From an uncultured Draconibacterium sp. (GTDB lineage: Bacteria > Bacteroidota > Bacteroidia > Bacteroidales > Prolixibacteraceae): a stretch of DNA of 64,000 nucleotides. The notes under the pieces are model-generated. The model did no database searches. It had not been told where the DNA came from and saw only the letters and a program-made list of their open reading frames with translations. This document shows, piece by piece, positions 41,690 through 51,769 of this stretch (its first letter is position 1; every line of letters starts with the position of its first letter). The stretch covers positions 3,816,501 through 3,880,500 of the forward strand of contig NZ_OY781365.1 of assembly GCF_963676815.1 (NCBI RefSeq), read 5' to 3'. Made by a program: the position numbers and the translations under genes.

Positions 41690-44242
41690 TTATTCTTTCT
41701 TTCCATTTAAATGTTTGCTGATAACAGCCAGCAATGATTCTTTGCTAATGGGTTTGCCAACAAAATCGTCGCATCCCGCATCGTAAGCTTTAACTTTATC
41801 GTCGTCTGAAACATAGGCTGTTTGTGCAATTATCCTGATATGCGGAGAGCTGGCTTTTATTTGTTTCGTGGCTTCGTAGCCGCTAATGTCGGGAAGGCCA
41901 ATATCCATAAGTATCAGTGCCGGAGATTTTGTTACGGCAATATCAACGGCTTCTTTCCCATATTCCGTGTGCAGAATATTTAACCCCGTTTCGGCAAGCA
42001 TTTTTTGTATCAGGCGGGTGTTGGCACGGTTGTCTTCAACCAGTAAAATGGTTTGTTGTTGAAACAGGTAGTTATCGTTGTTTTTTGCCGGTTTTGTTTC
42101 GGACTCTTTTTCTTCGGCCTTTTGGTAAGATACCGTAAAATAAAATGTTGTTTTGCCGCTCTGCCCTTCATCGGGTTTTTCTACTACCGATTGTAACCTG
42201 ATTTTACCGCCCAGTAATTCTACCAATCCTTTAACAATCGACAAGCCCAATCCGGTACCGCCGTGCAATTGTTTCTTTTTATTGTGCAGCTGCGTAAAAC
42301 GTTCAAAAACGGAACTTTGTTTGTCGGTCGGAATTCCGGATCCGGTGTCGTGCACATAAAATTCTAAGGTGTTGTTGTCTATTGCTTTACACCCGCTTTC
42401 AATTTTGCCTTTATCGGTAAATTTATAGGCATTGCTCATCAGGTTGATTAAGATTTGTCGCAACTTGCCTTTGTCACTTATAATGTAATCAACTCCGTCG
42501 CATTCTTTTATTTCGAACTGCACATCTGGTTTATTGAGCTGGCGTTGGTATTCGAGAAATATTGTTTTTAGTTCGGCAAACAGATCGTTTAGGCTAAAGG
42601 TTTCGTGGTGCAATGGTAGTTGGCCCGATTCTATTTTAGCAATATCAAGAATATCGTCGATAATAGCCAACAGGTTATTTGAGCTCTGATTAATAATTTC
42701 AGAAAACTGTTTTAACTGTTCTTTGCTTTCAAACGAGTCGGCCATTAACGATGAAAAACCAATAATGGCGTTCATCGGTGTACGAATTTCGTGACTCATG
42801 TTCTGCAAAAAGGCTGTTTTAAGGCGGTTACTCTCTTCGGCTTGTTCTTTGGCTATTATTAATGCTTTTTCAGCTTTTTTGCGTTCGGTAATATCGTGTA
42901 CAATCGAGTGGAGTTGGGTTTTATTCTCAATTTCTACTCTACTACTGTAAATTTCCACATCACGTATTTCACCGTTTTTTAAACGATGCTTAAATTCAAA
43001 ACGGTTTTTCCCTTCCCGCAGAAGGTGTTCAACTTCTTTTTTTATTTCTTCAGTCGACAGGGTGTTAATCTGGTTTAAGTACATTTGTTTCAGCTGGTCG
43101 CGGCTCCAGCCGTAAAATTTGGCTGCCGAGTTGTTGGCATCCATTATTTTTGTTGTTTCCGGATCAACAAGCAATTTAACTGCGGCATGATACTCAAATA
43201 GTTTTCTGAATTTCTCCTCACTTTTTAATAAGGTTTCTTCAGCTTTTCTGCGTTTTGATGCTTCTTTTATCACACTTCGCACCTGCACAAGCGAATAGAA
43301 ATAAAATGCAAGGGCGGCAAAAAGAAGAATGAAAGCAATAAAAGAGTTGTTTCGGAAACGGTTTAGGGCAGCAAAAATATCCGATTCGTGACAAGAGATA
43401 AGAATGGTCCAATAGGTATTTTGTAGTGGAGTGCGGTAAAACGTAATGTATTGTTCGTTAAAAACTGTTTCGCCGTGTAAGTCTTTTTCCTCATGAATGC
43501 CTTTTAAAGCACCACTGGTATTTTGCTTAATATTATTCATTAATTCAACGGCAAGCTCGTTGCTATGTGCATTTTCTATAAATGCTTTACCGGTGTGTGC
43601 ATCATTTGAGCAGTAAATCTCCGTACCGTTTTCGCTAAGTAGCCATGCCTGGCCGGTACCTCGCGATTTAATATTGCCCAGGTAAAGCCCCCCAAGTTGT
43701 TTCATCGGGATGAGTATGGCAACGCTGCCTTTGAATTCGTTGTTGTCGAATACCGGAACGTGGTAGGCAATTGATAGGTAGCCTTGTACTGACATAAACA
43801 CGTCGCTGATTACCGGTCGGTGTGATGTTAGTATTTGCTCAACATGTTTCTGGTTTGAAATGTTGCTACCAATTACCTCATCATTTTTTGGAAACGTTGC
43901 AGTAATCACCCCCTCGGAATTTACCTGTGATATAGCAGAGATAAAAGTGCGGTGATTTTCGTAATAGCTTTCTAAAATTGATTTTCCGGTATTGGTGTTA
44001 TTAATAACATCATCCAGATTGGCAAGAAAGGTTAAATCAGATCTTGTATCACTAAAAAAAGAGGTAATTCCCTGCGATGCTGTTCGGGCAAGTATTAATT
44101 GTTCGTTGTTAAATTCGTTAATGGTCCGGGTTTTAATACTTCGGTAAAGCAGTAGGTAGGTTATTGAGAATATAATCAGCAATACCGGAATAAGCAGAAA
44201 TCGGAGAAGCGATTTGAATGGTTTAAAAACAGATAATTGCAT
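41690..44242 (-). CDS. hybrid sensor histidine kinase with periplasmic sensor, PAS and receiver domains
   Basis: 850 residues. TM1 (~15-32), a long periplasmic dCache-like sensor (~35-305), TM2 (~310-328), PAS (~350-460), HisKA with phospho-His in NMSHEIRTPMNAIIGF (~480), HATPase with N box NLMSNAYKF and G boxes DTGSGIP and GGTGLGLSIV (~590-710), and a receiver (~735-850) with Asp in LILMDIGLPD (~775) and Lys in VGKPIS. The protein senses an extracytoplasmic signal and passes phosphate within itself and on to an unknown partner. No response regulator gene is adjacent, so the target is not evident. Confidence 0.94.
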   Translation of the reverse strand: MQLSVFKPFKSLLRFLLIPVLLIIFSITYLLLYRSIKTRTINEFNNEQLILARTASQGITSFFSDTRSDLTFLANLDDVINNTNTGKSILESYYENHRTFISAISQVNSEGVITATFPKNDEVIGSNISNQKHVEQILTSHRPVISDVFMSVQGYLSIAYHVPVFDNNEFKGSVAILIPMKQLGGLYLGNIKSRGTGQAWLLSENGTEIYCSNDAHTGKAFIENAHSNELAVELMNNIKQNTSGALKGIHEEKDLHGETVFNEQYITFYRTPLQNTYWTILISCHESDIFAALNRFRNNSFIAFILLFAALAFYFYSLVQVRSVIKEASKRRKAEETLLKSEEKFRKLFEYHAAVKLLVDPETTKIMDANNSAAKFYGWSRDQLKQMYLNQINTLSTEEIKKEVEHLLREGKNRFEFKHRLKNGEIRDVEIYSSRVEIENKTQLHSIVHDITERKKAEKALIIAKEQAEESNRLKTAFLQNMSHEIRTPMNAIIGFSSLMADSFESKEQLKQFSEIINQSSNNLLAIIDDILDIAKIESGQLPLHHETFSLNDLFAELKTIFLEYQRQLNKPDVQFEIKECDGVDYIISDKGKLRQILINLMSNAYKFTDKGKIESGCKAIDNNTLEFYVHDTGSGIPTDKQSSVFERFTQLHNKKKQLHGGTGLGLSIVKGLVELLGGKIRLQSVVEKPDEGQSGKTTFYFTVSYQKAEEKESETKPAKNNDNYLFQQQTILLVEDNRANTRLIQKMLAETGLNILHTEYGKEAVDIAVTKSPALILMDIGLPDISGYEATKQIKASSPHIRIIAQTAYVSDDDKVKAYDAGCDDFVGKPISKESLLAVISKHLNGKKE

Positions 44243-44435
44243 GGACGAGTATAAATAGCTACTTATAGTAAGATAAATAATGGGTTTTCTTCTCTTTAAA
44301 ACTAACGAGAATTGTTCTATTATACAAGCTCTCTATTTTTTCGTTCCGTTTTCTTTTTTAATGAGCTAAAAGATGATAATTAAAAACACCATTTTTTGTC
44401 TTCTGATCTCAACTATTTGGCGGGCAGTAATCATG

Positions 44436-46625
44436 TTATTGCTTTCCTCTCATTTCAAATACAAGTTCGCCGCCTTCCATAATTTGTTGATGTGTGATGT
44501 AATTATTTTCTAAAATACGATCATTTAGTTTAACCGATTTTATATATACATTTTCAGGATTGTTGTTTTTGGCAGTAACAGTAAACGTTTTTCCGTTGGC
44601 CAGATTGATTATCGCTTTATCCAGCGAGGGACTGCCCAAATAGTAAACTCCGTTAGCCGGATTTACCGGATAAAATCCCATAGTTGCAAAAACATACCAC
44701 GCCGACATTTGTCCGCAGTCTTCGTTGCCGCAATAACCATCGGGTTTGTTTGAGTATTGCGTGTCGATAATTTCGCGAACGTATTTTTGCCCTTTTTCCG
44801 GAGTGTTGGTAAAGTTGTACAGAAACGGAACATGGTGACTGGGTTCGTTGCCGTGTGCATATTGCCCGATCATTCCGGTACTGAAAATCGGCAATTCGTC
44901 GTCGGCAGCAGGGTAATAGGTAAACATACTGTCGAGTAATTCGGTAAAACGTTCTTTTTCCATCAAATCGCGAAAACCTTGAATATTATGCTGAGCCGCA
45001 AACAGATAATGCCAGGCATTGCTTTCGCAGTATACGTTGCTGTATTCTTTTGAAATGAAAGGTTTAAGAAAGTTCCCATCCGTATCTTTTGCCCGGAAGA
45101 AGTTGGTTTTTTCGTCGTACAGGTTTTTCCAGTTATCGGCTCGTTGCGTGAACAGCTTGTAATCCTGCTCTTTTCCCAAAGCTTCGGCAAATTGAGCAAT
45201 GCACCAGTCATCGTAGGCATATTCCAGTGTTTTCGATACCGACCAGTTTTCGCCTTCTTCGTTAAACGGAACATAACCGTATTTTCGGTATAATTCCATT
45301 TCTTCAGTGTCGTTCATTCCCGAGGCAAGGCAAGCTTCGTAAGCTTTTTCTGCGTCCATTGGCAGGCCTTTAAAATACGCATCAACAATTACCGGAACCG
45401 CGTGGTAACCGATCATCATATTTGTTTCGTTCCCGGCCATCGACCAAACAGGCAACAAACCGGTTTCATCGTAATGCGCCAGCATCGATTGAGTCATATT
45501 CTGCACTTCATCGGGGCAAACAATCGTATAAAGCGGATGCGCTGCACGGTAAGTATCCCACAGCGAAAAAGTGTCGTAGCGTTTAAAACCTTCTGCAACT
45601 TGTGGCTTTTGGTTGGCACCTTTGTAAGCTCCATCAACATCGCTCAACAAACTTGGTGTTAGAAACAGGTGGTAGAAATTCGTGTAAAACACTTCCTTTT
45701 GGTAGTCACTTCCTTCAATCTCTATACTTGCCAGTTGTTCCTCCCACTTTTTATCAGCCTCAGCACGTACTGCATCAAAATCCCAATGATTGAGTTCGGC
45801 CTGCATATTTTTGCGTGCTCCTTCAACCGATGAGGATGATAAGGCAACTTTTACCAAAATCTGCTCACCGTCGATTGTGCTGAAAGTGGTTTCGAAACGA
45901 GCATTCTTCCCGCCTATTTCTGAATCATTTTGCAAATCTTCTTCAGGCGTTAGCACAACATTTTCAAAAGGTTTTGAGAATTCAGCAACAAAATATACAT
46001 ATTGCACCTTTGCCCAGCCGGTTGATTTTCGCACGCCCGAAATCGTGTGGTCGTTTTCGATTTTTATCGTTGTTTCAGTTGGTGCGTCCCAGTTTAGGGC
46101 GTAACCCAAATCAAGGATTATTTTACTTTCTGCATCTTCCGGAAAAGTGTAGCGGTGCATGCCAACACGCTCGGTTGTGGTCAGTTCCGCTTCAATACCC
46201 GAGCTTTCCAGCAATACTTTATAATAACCAGGTGAAGCTTCTTCATTCTCGTGACTGAATTTAGAGTACGGACGATAAGCTTTTTGATCGGGCCACAAAT
46301 CGTCGTTAAAACGCGAGTTGGTTGGAAACAACAACAGGTCGTACATATCTCCGGCACCGGTACCACTTAAATGGGTGTGGCTAAAACCTGCAATGGTAGA
46401 ATCTGGATAAAAGTAACCTGCAATTCGGTCCCAGCCGCCAAGACCGTTATCCGGACTTAGCTGTACCATTCCAAAGGGAACAACAGCTCCGGGGTAAGTA
46501 TTTCCCGGCCCGTCGGTGCCCACAAATGTGTTAACATATTGCGTAAGTTTTTCAGCTTTTGGTGCTTCCTTTTTTGTGCAGGCAAATAGAGCAATTGCCA
46601 ATAGTAGTATCGATAGTTGTTTCAT
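44436..46625 (-). CDS. GH92 alpha-mannosidase lipoprotein
   Basis: 729 residues. The lipobox LFAC near residue 15 predicts a lipoprotein. GH92 hallmarks: YVNTFVGTDGPGNTYPGAVVPFG at the start (in part), SHTHLSGTGAGD, SLWDTYRAAHPLY, and the C-terminal catalytic-region motif GYCGNEDCGQMSAWYVFATMG with Ca2+-dependent acidic residues. Such enzymes remove alpha-1,2/1,3 mannose from N-glycans or mannans. It is 88 bases downstream of a second GH92 gene in the same orientation. Confidence 0.94.
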   Translation of the reverse strand: MKQLSILLLAIALFACTKKEAPKAEKLTQYVNTFVGTDGPGNTYPGAVVPFGMVQLSPDNGLGGWDRIAGYFYPDSTIAGFSHTHLSGTGAGDMYDLLLFPTNSRFNDDLWPDQKAYRPYSKFSHENEEASPGYYKVLLESSGIEAELTTTERVGMHRYTFPEDAESKIILDLGYALNWDAPTETTIKIENDHTISGVRKSTGWAKVQYVYFVAEFSKPFENVVLTPEEDLQNDSEIGGKNARFETTFSTIDGEQILVKVALSSSSVEGARKNMQAELNHWDFDAVRAEADKKWEEQLASIEIEGSDYQKEVFYTNFYHLFLTPSLLSDVDGAYKGANQKPQVAEGFKRYDTFSLWDTYRAAHPLYTIVCPDEVQNMTQSMLAHYDETGLLPVWSMAGNETNMMIGYHAVPVIVDAYFKGLPMDAEKAYEACLASGMNDTEEMELYRKYGYVPFNEEGENWSVSKTLEYAYDDWCIAQFAEALGKEQDYKLFTQRADNWKNLYDEKTNFFRAKDTDGNFLKPFISKEYSNVYCESNAWHYLFAAQHNIQGFRDLMEKERFTELLDSMFTYYPAADDELPIFSTGMIGQYAHGNEPSHHVPFLYNFTNTPEKGQKYVREIIDTQYSNKPDGYCGNEDCGQMSAWYVFATMGFYPVNPANGVYYLGSPSLDKAIINLANGKTFTVTAKNNNPENVYIKSVKLNDRILENNYITHQQIMEGGELVFEMRGKQ

Positions 46626-46683
46626 TGTAATAAATCAGGTCTCGAGTTACGAGAATTGAGCAGAAAGTGTTTTCATTAATCCC

Positions 46684-46711
46684 TTCAATCGAATTCAATC
46701 TCCCTCAATCT
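46684..46711 (-). repeat. short GATTGA repeat cluster, copy 2
   Basis: Repeated TCAATC words on the plus strand (inverse of GATTGA) lie between the two GH92 genes. They match in style the clusters at 35256-35287 and 54775-54813. Confidence 0.45.
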
Positions 46712-46713
46712 TT

Positions 46714-48951
46714 TTAGAAATTGATCTCCAAAACTCCACCCTTAACCAAATCCGCATGGTTGATGAAGAATGTTTTTTGCTTTTTGTCGTTTAGCGAAAT
46801 GCTTTTTATTTTATTGTCCGAGCCTGATTTTTTGATCACAAGAGATTCTCCCGGATAGAAATTTTGATCCAGCTGGATTTTAACTTCATCGAAAACAGGG
46901 GCGGCGATGGCATAATTCATATCGCCCGGCAAAACAGGGTAGATTCCCATCATTGAATAAACAATCCAGGTGGACATGGTTCCGGTGTCGTCATTGCCCG
47001 GTAATCCGTCAGGTGCATTTTTAAAGTAGGTTGCCATTAAACGGTTCAGTTCTTTTTGGGTGCGCCACTCTTCGCCTTTTACGTAGTTAAAAAGCCACGG
47101 ATAATGAATATCCGGTTCGTTGGCCATATCAAAATGACCATCGTCGAAAATGGCCTGCAGTTTTTTTACAAATTCTTTTTTACCGCCGTTTAACACGATC
47201 ATTCCATCCATGTCATGATGAACGCAGAATGTATATTGGTAGGCATTTCCTTCGTGGAATCCCGGGCTTGGCTCAAAATTTTCTCCCTGGCGCGGATTAA
47301 AATCAGGCATAAATTCACCATTCTCCAACTTCGGACGAATGATTCCAAATTCCTTGTCGTAATAGTTTTTATAACCTAACGATTGTTTTAAGAAGCGCTC
47401 GTAGTGGTCGTCTTTACCCAATTCTTTAGCTAGTTGTGCCAGGTTCCAGTCGGCAATGTAATATTCCAGTGCATGCGACACCGAATTGTCGTATTGCTCC
47501 ATTAGCGGCACATAACCATGCGAAATATAGTGGTCGATATCGGGGCGGATTTTATTTTCAGCGCCGGGAGTGGTTGCCGATTTGTACATGGCCTCGTAAG
47601 CTTTTTCAATATCGAAATCGCGGATGCCACGAAACCAGGTATCAACAATTACAGGTAACGCCGGGTCGCCTTCCATAACATGTGTCTCGGTGCTGTTTAG
47701 CTCCCAGCGCGGCAACCAGCCACTTTCGTCGTACATTTCAATCATCGATTGTACCACATTCAACTGCTGTTGCGGAAAAGCGAGGCTCATAAACGGATGC
47801 AGGTTCCGGTAAGTATCCCACAGCGAAAATGTGGTGTAGCGCTCGCCGTTCGGGTGGGTTTTTATCTCGAATGATTCCATTGCCGGATACTGGCCGTTTA
47901 CATCGCTTAAAATATTCGGGTGAATTTGAATATGATACAAACCGGTGTAGAAAACTGTTTTCTGGTCATCGGTTCCACCTTTCACCGTAATGGTCGACAG
48001 TGCTTCATTCCACTTTTCTTCGGCTAGTTTGCAGGTGGCTTCAAAATCAAAATTCTGCGATTCGAAATTCAGATTCAATCGTGCATTTTCAATACTCACG
48101 TATGAAATTCCAACTTCAACCAAAATTTCTTCGTTCGCTTTGGTGTTAAAAGTAAACCAGCTTCCAATGCTGTCACCGGCCATTTCGGCCTTGAAATTCT
48201 TGTAGTATTTTATTTTATCGCTGGTTGCCGACCACGCTGCTTCCGGCCCCATTTTTGGCATTTTTTTCCAAACGCCAAATTCTTCAGCAGCTTTGCTGAA
48301 ACGTGCCACAAAATAGACAGGGCGCTCGGTGCCATCGTTGTAGCAGAAAGTGCCGGTCATACGCCAGCCTTCAATTTCCTGATTATTTACAATTTTTATT
48401 GATGCGCCGCTTTCGTTGGTCAATCCATTGCCAAGGTCGATGAGGATATTCGATTGCCCTGCCGGAAATGTAAAGCGGCTGATTCCTGTCCGTTCCGTTG
48501 CCGAAACTTCAGTATTAATATTGTATTTATTCAGGAAGGTAGAATAATATCCGGGGTGTGCCACCTGTCTGCTCATTTCCGATCCGTATTCGCGGTGATC
48601 GCCATTCACTTCGCCTGTTGTTGGCATCAAAAGAATAACTCCCAACTCGGGGCAGCCAACACCACTCAGGTTGACGTGCGAGTAGCCTGTAAAATATTTA
48701 TTGTCCCACGAGTAGGGTGTCGACCACCAGCCATCGTCTTTGTCTCGAGCATTCAATGGCGAATTGCCGCTAACGTTAAAAGGCACCACCGATACCATTC
48801 CGCGGGGAACAACTGCTCCCGGATTGGTTGTTCCGTAGTTGGTTGTCCCGATAAAAGGATTTACCCAATGTGCCGGACTTTGCGCCGAAACTGTGAAGGC
48901 GCAAAATAAGAATGCGAACAAGTGAAGGGATATCTTTTTTAGATTATTCAT
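46714..48951 (-). CDS. GH92 alpha-mannosidase, exported
   Basis: 745 residues from the ATG at 48951, chosen because it begins the signal peptide (MNNLKKISLHLFAFLFCAFTVSAQ in part); a frame to 48999 adds 16 residues without sense. Motifs parallel the downstream GH92: WVNPFIGTTNYGTTNPGAVVPRG (in part), SHVNLSGVGCPE, SLWDTYRNLHPF and GLPGNDDTGTMSTWIVYSMMG. The two GH92 proteins probably act together on mannose-containing glycans with different linkage preferences, one lipid-anchored and one soluble. Confidence 0.94.
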   Translation of the reverse strand: MNNLKKISLHLFAFLFCAFTVSAQSPAHWVNPFIGTTNYGTTNPGAVVPRGMVSVVPFNVSGNSPLNARDKDDGWWSTPYSWDNKYFTGYSHVNLSGVGCPELGVILLMPTTGEVNGDHREYGSEMSRQVAHPGYYSTFLNKYNINTEVSATERTGISRFTFPAGQSNILIDLGNGLTNESGASIKIVNNQEIEGWRMTGTFCYNDGTERPVYFVARFSKAAEEFGVWKKMPKMGPEAAWSATSDKIKYYKNFKAEMAGDSIGSWFTFNTKANEEILVEVGISYVSIENARLNLNFESQNFDFEATCKLAEEKWNEALSTITVKGGTDDQKTVFYTGLYHIQIHPNILSDVNGQYPAMESFEIKTHPNGERYTTFSLWDTYRNLHPFMSLAFPQQQLNVVQSMIEMYDESGWLPRWELNSTETHVMEGDPALPVIVDTWFRGIRDFDIEKAYEAMYKSATTPGAENKIRPDIDHYISHGYVPLMEQYDNSVSHALEYYIADWNLAQLAKELGKDDHYERFLKQSLGYKNYYDKEFGIIRPKLENGEFMPDFNPRQGENFEPSPGFHEGNAYQYTFCVHHDMDGMIVLNGGKKEFVKKLQAIFDDGHFDMANEPDIHYPWLFNYVKGEEWRTQKELNRLMATYFKNAPDGLPGNDDTGTMSTWIVYSMMGIYPVLPGDMNYAIAAPVFDEVKIQLDQNFYPGESLVIKKSGSDNKIKSISLNDKKQKTFFINHADLVKGGVLEINF

Positions 48952-49034
48952 TTCGGTGTCGTAGTTTTTAAATATTTTATAAAGTGCAAATATAAACATA
49001 TCTTTATCCCAATATATCGAAAGCGTAAATTATC

Positions 49035-50234
49035 ATGAATAAGTTAATTACATTTTTAATTGCCTGTTTGGTTTTTGTTTCCTGTCAATCACAAAAGTCA
49101 GTAGAAGAGGAGAACGCAAAGACGCCGCTCAATATTATGGCCTATTATGTGCCACGCGATGGTTACATGCCCGAGGAGTTGCCTTTGGAGCAGCTAACGC
49201 ACATCATCTTTAGTTTTAGCAAAGTTATTGATGGTGAAATGAAGTTTAGAAATGAAGAATCGGATGCGATTTTGAGAAAACTGGTGGCGCAAAAAGAAAA
49301 GTACCCGCAGTTAAAAGTAATGATTGCCTGTGGTGGCTGGACCGCCGATGGCTTTTCGGATGCAGTGTATACTGAAGAAAGCCGTACAAAATTTATTACC
49401 AGTACTATTGACTTTATCGAAAATTATAAGTTGGATGGCGTAGATATCGACTGGGAATATCCGGCTATTCCGGCAGGAGGAACAAAAGCACGCCCCGAGG
49501 ATAAAGAAAATTTTACTCTTTTAATGAAAGGATTGCGTGAAGCCCTGGACCAGCTCGACCGTCCGCAAACATTAACTTTTGCGTCGGCAGGGTGGAAGCG
49601 ATACTATAAAAATGTGGAACTGTTAGAGGTAATGAAATACGTTGATTACATGAATGTAATGACCTACGACCAGGCAGGTGGCGCAACAAAGTTTGCAACA
49701 CATCATACAGCATTGGGGCACCGCTCGCTGGCAGATATTTTAGAAACACCACTTGGTGCGGCTATGACACAACAAAATGCCGAACTAGTGGTAGGTGAAG
49801 ATTTATGGGAACCACAGTCGGCCGAAGAGATTATTCGATTCTGCGTTGAAAAAGGTGTCGATCCAAAACAGATCGTTATTGGGGCAGCTTTTTACGGTCG
49901 CGGATGGAAAGGTGTTCCGCCCACAGATAATGGACTTTATCAACCCAATACGGGCCCAATAAGCGGAGGAACTGCCTACTCTGTTCTTTTAACCGATTTT
50001 ACAGAAGCAAATGGTTTTTACAGGTATTGGGATCCGGTGGCCAAAGCTCCGTACCTGTATAATCCTGCCGATAGCATTTTTGTAACTTATGACGATCCTG
50101 AATCCATTAAGCTGAAAACGCAATATGCCAAAGAAAATAATCTGGGTGGAATTATGTTCTGGCAACTCAGCAGCGACAGCAAAGACGATGCAAGTTTGTT
50201 AAAAGCGATTTATACTGAGGCATCAAAAAAGTAG
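49035..50234 (+). CDS. GH18 chitinase-type lipoprotein
   Basis: 399 residues. The lipobox VFVSC (~18) predicts a lipoprotein. The GH18 catalytic motif DGVDIDWEYP (~134-143) has the acid Glu intact. Further motifs are VMIACGGW, MNVMTYDQ and the C-terminal GGIMFWQLSSDS with the barrel-closing Trp. It includes an insertion domain (~265-340) as in chitinases. It hydrolyses beta-1,4-GlcNAc links in chitin, chito-oligosaccharides or glycan cores. It is divergent from the GH92 pair (84 bases between starts), so they may share a control region. Confidence 0.92.
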   Translation: MNKLITFLIACLVFVSCQSQKSVEEENAKTPLNIMAYYVPRDGYMPEELPLEQLTHIIFSFSKVIDGEMKFRNEESDAILRKLVAQKEKYPQLKVMIACGGWTADGFSDAVYTEESRTKFITSTIDFIENYKLDGVDIDWEYPAIPAGGTKARPEDKENFTLLMKGLREALDQLDRPQTLTFASAGWKRYYKNVELLEVMKYVDYMNVMTYDQAGGATKFATHHTALGHRSLADILETPLGAAMTQQNAELVVGEDLWEPQSAEEIIRFCVEKGVDPKQIVIGAAFYGRGWKGVPPTDNGLYQPNTGPISGGTAYSVLLTDFTEANGFYRYWDPVAKAPYLYNPADSIFVTYDDPESIKLKTQYAKENNLGGIMFWQLSSDSKDDASLLKAIYTEASKK

Positions 50235-50291
50235 ATTCAGGCATGGCGCATTGGTTTTGATTGCTAAATTTGTGGCAGAAGCGACAGCCAC

Positions 50292-50867
50292 ATGGAGGAC
50301 TTTTCTGTACTATATTCATATTTCGAAAAAATAAGTAAGCGCGAGTTGACTGACGCCGAAAAAGACGAGATCGTTTCGGTTTTCAGAAAAGAAACGTTTG
50401 ATAAGAAACAGCGAGTTTTTAATGCCGGTGAAGAAAATACACGCCATTATTACATTGAAAAAGGATTGCTTCGTATGTACATTATCGATCAGAGCGGAAA
50501 AGAGTTTAACCTGCTTTTTGGTAAGGAGAGGCAATGGCTGGGCGATTTAGGGACTCCGGCTAGTACCGCATACTATTTGGAGGCCGTAGAGAAAACTACT
50601 GCGTTTTCAATTTCAGAGGAGTCTTTCGTTACAATAATGGGCAGGTACACCGAACTTGGTACTAATATCCGGCGCTCCTACATCTTTCTGCAAAAGCGCT
50701 TTGTTTCCATTCTTTCAAAAACAGCTGAAGAGAATTACGAGCAGCTTTTAAAAAGCGATCCCGACCTCGTTCAGCGCCTTCCGCAATACCACATTTCCTC
50801 TTATCTGGGAGTTACTCCCGTGTTTTTAAGTAAGATAATTGCCAAAAAAGCAAGAAAAAGAGACTAA
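50292..50867 (+). CDS. Crp/Fnr-family transcriptional regulator
   Basis: 191 residues. A cyclic-nucleotide-binding-like jelly roll (~10-125: KQRVFNAGEENTRHYYIEKGLLRMY) is followed by a long helix and a short winged helix (~160-190: YHISSYLGVTPVFLSKIIAKK). This is the short Bacteroidota Crp subtype, lacking FNR Cys ligands. It is the likely controller of the YceI, pirin and nitroreductase genes that follow in the same orientation. Confidence 0.9.
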   Translation: MEDFSVLYSYFEKISKRELTDAEKDEIVSVFRKETFDKKQRVFNAGEENTRHYYIEKGLLRMYIIDQSGKEFNLLFGKERQWLGDLGTPASTAYYLEAVEKTTAFSISEESFVTIMGRYTELGTNIRRSYIFLQKRFVSILSKTAEENYEQLLKSDPDLVQRLPQYHISSYLGVTPVFLSKIIAKKARKRD

Positions 50868-50915
50868 AAAGTATTTTTCTTAAACTAGTTTATTTTTTTC
50901 GTTTTCAATACCCCG

Positions 50916-50923
50916 TATGTTTG
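50916..50923 (+). promoter_or_regulatory. -7 promoter element of the yceI-like gene
   Basis: TATGTTTG fits TAnnTTTG, 43 bases before the start at 50966, in the gap after the Crp-family gene. Confidence 0.5.
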
Positions 50924-50965
50924 CAATGAAAATTATTAGTAAACATTAAACAAAGAATTGAAAAC

Positions 50966-51574
50966 ATGAAAAAATTAGCTACATTATTAGTACTTGCAAT
51001 TACGATAACAACTGCGAGTTTTGCATCGAACGGAAATGGCGATAAAACAACTTATAGTGTTGATACCAAAGCCAGCAAAGTATATTGGACCGGTAAAAAA
51101 GTTACAGGCGAGCATACCGGTTATTTGAATCTTGCCGGAGGAGAAGTTTTTGTAGAAGGTAAAAAAGTTACAGGCGCAAACCTGAATTTAGACGTAACTT
51201 CGATTGAAGTAACTGATTTGGAAGGTGAGTGGAAAGATAAACTGGTAGGTCACCTTAAATCTGACGATTTCTTTTCGGCGGAAAAACATCCGGTAGCCAA
51301 CTTTAAAATCACTTCATACAATGATGATAAAGTTACCGGAGATCTTACCATCAAAGGAATTACAAACGAAGTATCGTTTCCTGCAGAGGTAAAAGTTAAC
51401 GGAGATGCTTTAACTGCATCGGGCACTGCTTCAATTGACCGTACAAAATGGGATATTAAATACGGATCAGGTAAATTTTTCAGCGACCTGGGCGACAACA
51501 TGATCAAAGACGAATTTGAAATTAAATTCGAATTGAAAGCTACAGCTGCTGAAGGAATGACTTCGAGCAAGTAA
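50966..51574 (+). CDS. YceI-family periplasmic protein
   Basis: 202 residues with a signal peptide (MKKLATLLVLAITITTASFA). The lipocalin-like YceI barrel follows: YSVDTKASKVYWTGKKVTGEHTG (in part), KDKLVGHLKSDDFFSAEKHPVANFKIT, and the C-terminal KYGSGKFFSDLGDNMIKDEFEIKFEL (in part). Family members bind isoprenoid or amphiphilic molecules and are often induced by stress. It is followed by a terminator at 51661-51711. Confidence 0.93.
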   Translation: MKKLATLLVLAITITTASFASNGNGDKTTYSVDTKASKVYWTGKKVTGEHTGYLNLAGGEVFVEGKKVTGANLNLDVTSIEVTDLEGEWKDKLVGHLKSDDFFSAEKHPVANFKITSYNDDKVTGDLTIKGITNEVSFPAEVKVNGDALTASGTASIDRTKWDIKYGSGKFFSDLGDNMIKDEFEIKFELKATAAEGMTSSK

Positions 51575-51660
51575 GAATATATAAAAGCCAGACGAAAACA
51601 ATTTTTCAATTAAGGTTCAGAGAAGGGGAATAAGTGATATTTAGTGATGGAGAGAACCTT

Positions 51661-51711
51661 TGCCGGTGTCTGAATTTGCTGAGAAGCAATACCGGGCACC
51701 GGCATTTTTTT
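51661..51711 (+). terminator. terminator after the yceI-like gene
   Basis: TGCCGGTG (51661-51668) pairs with CACCGGCA (51697-51704) around a longer loop, then a run of T follows. Confidence 0.7.
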
Positions 51712-51769
51712 ACCCGCAATTCGTGTTTTCCCTAATAAACAGAGTAAGATAAAACAGAGAAGGAGCATT

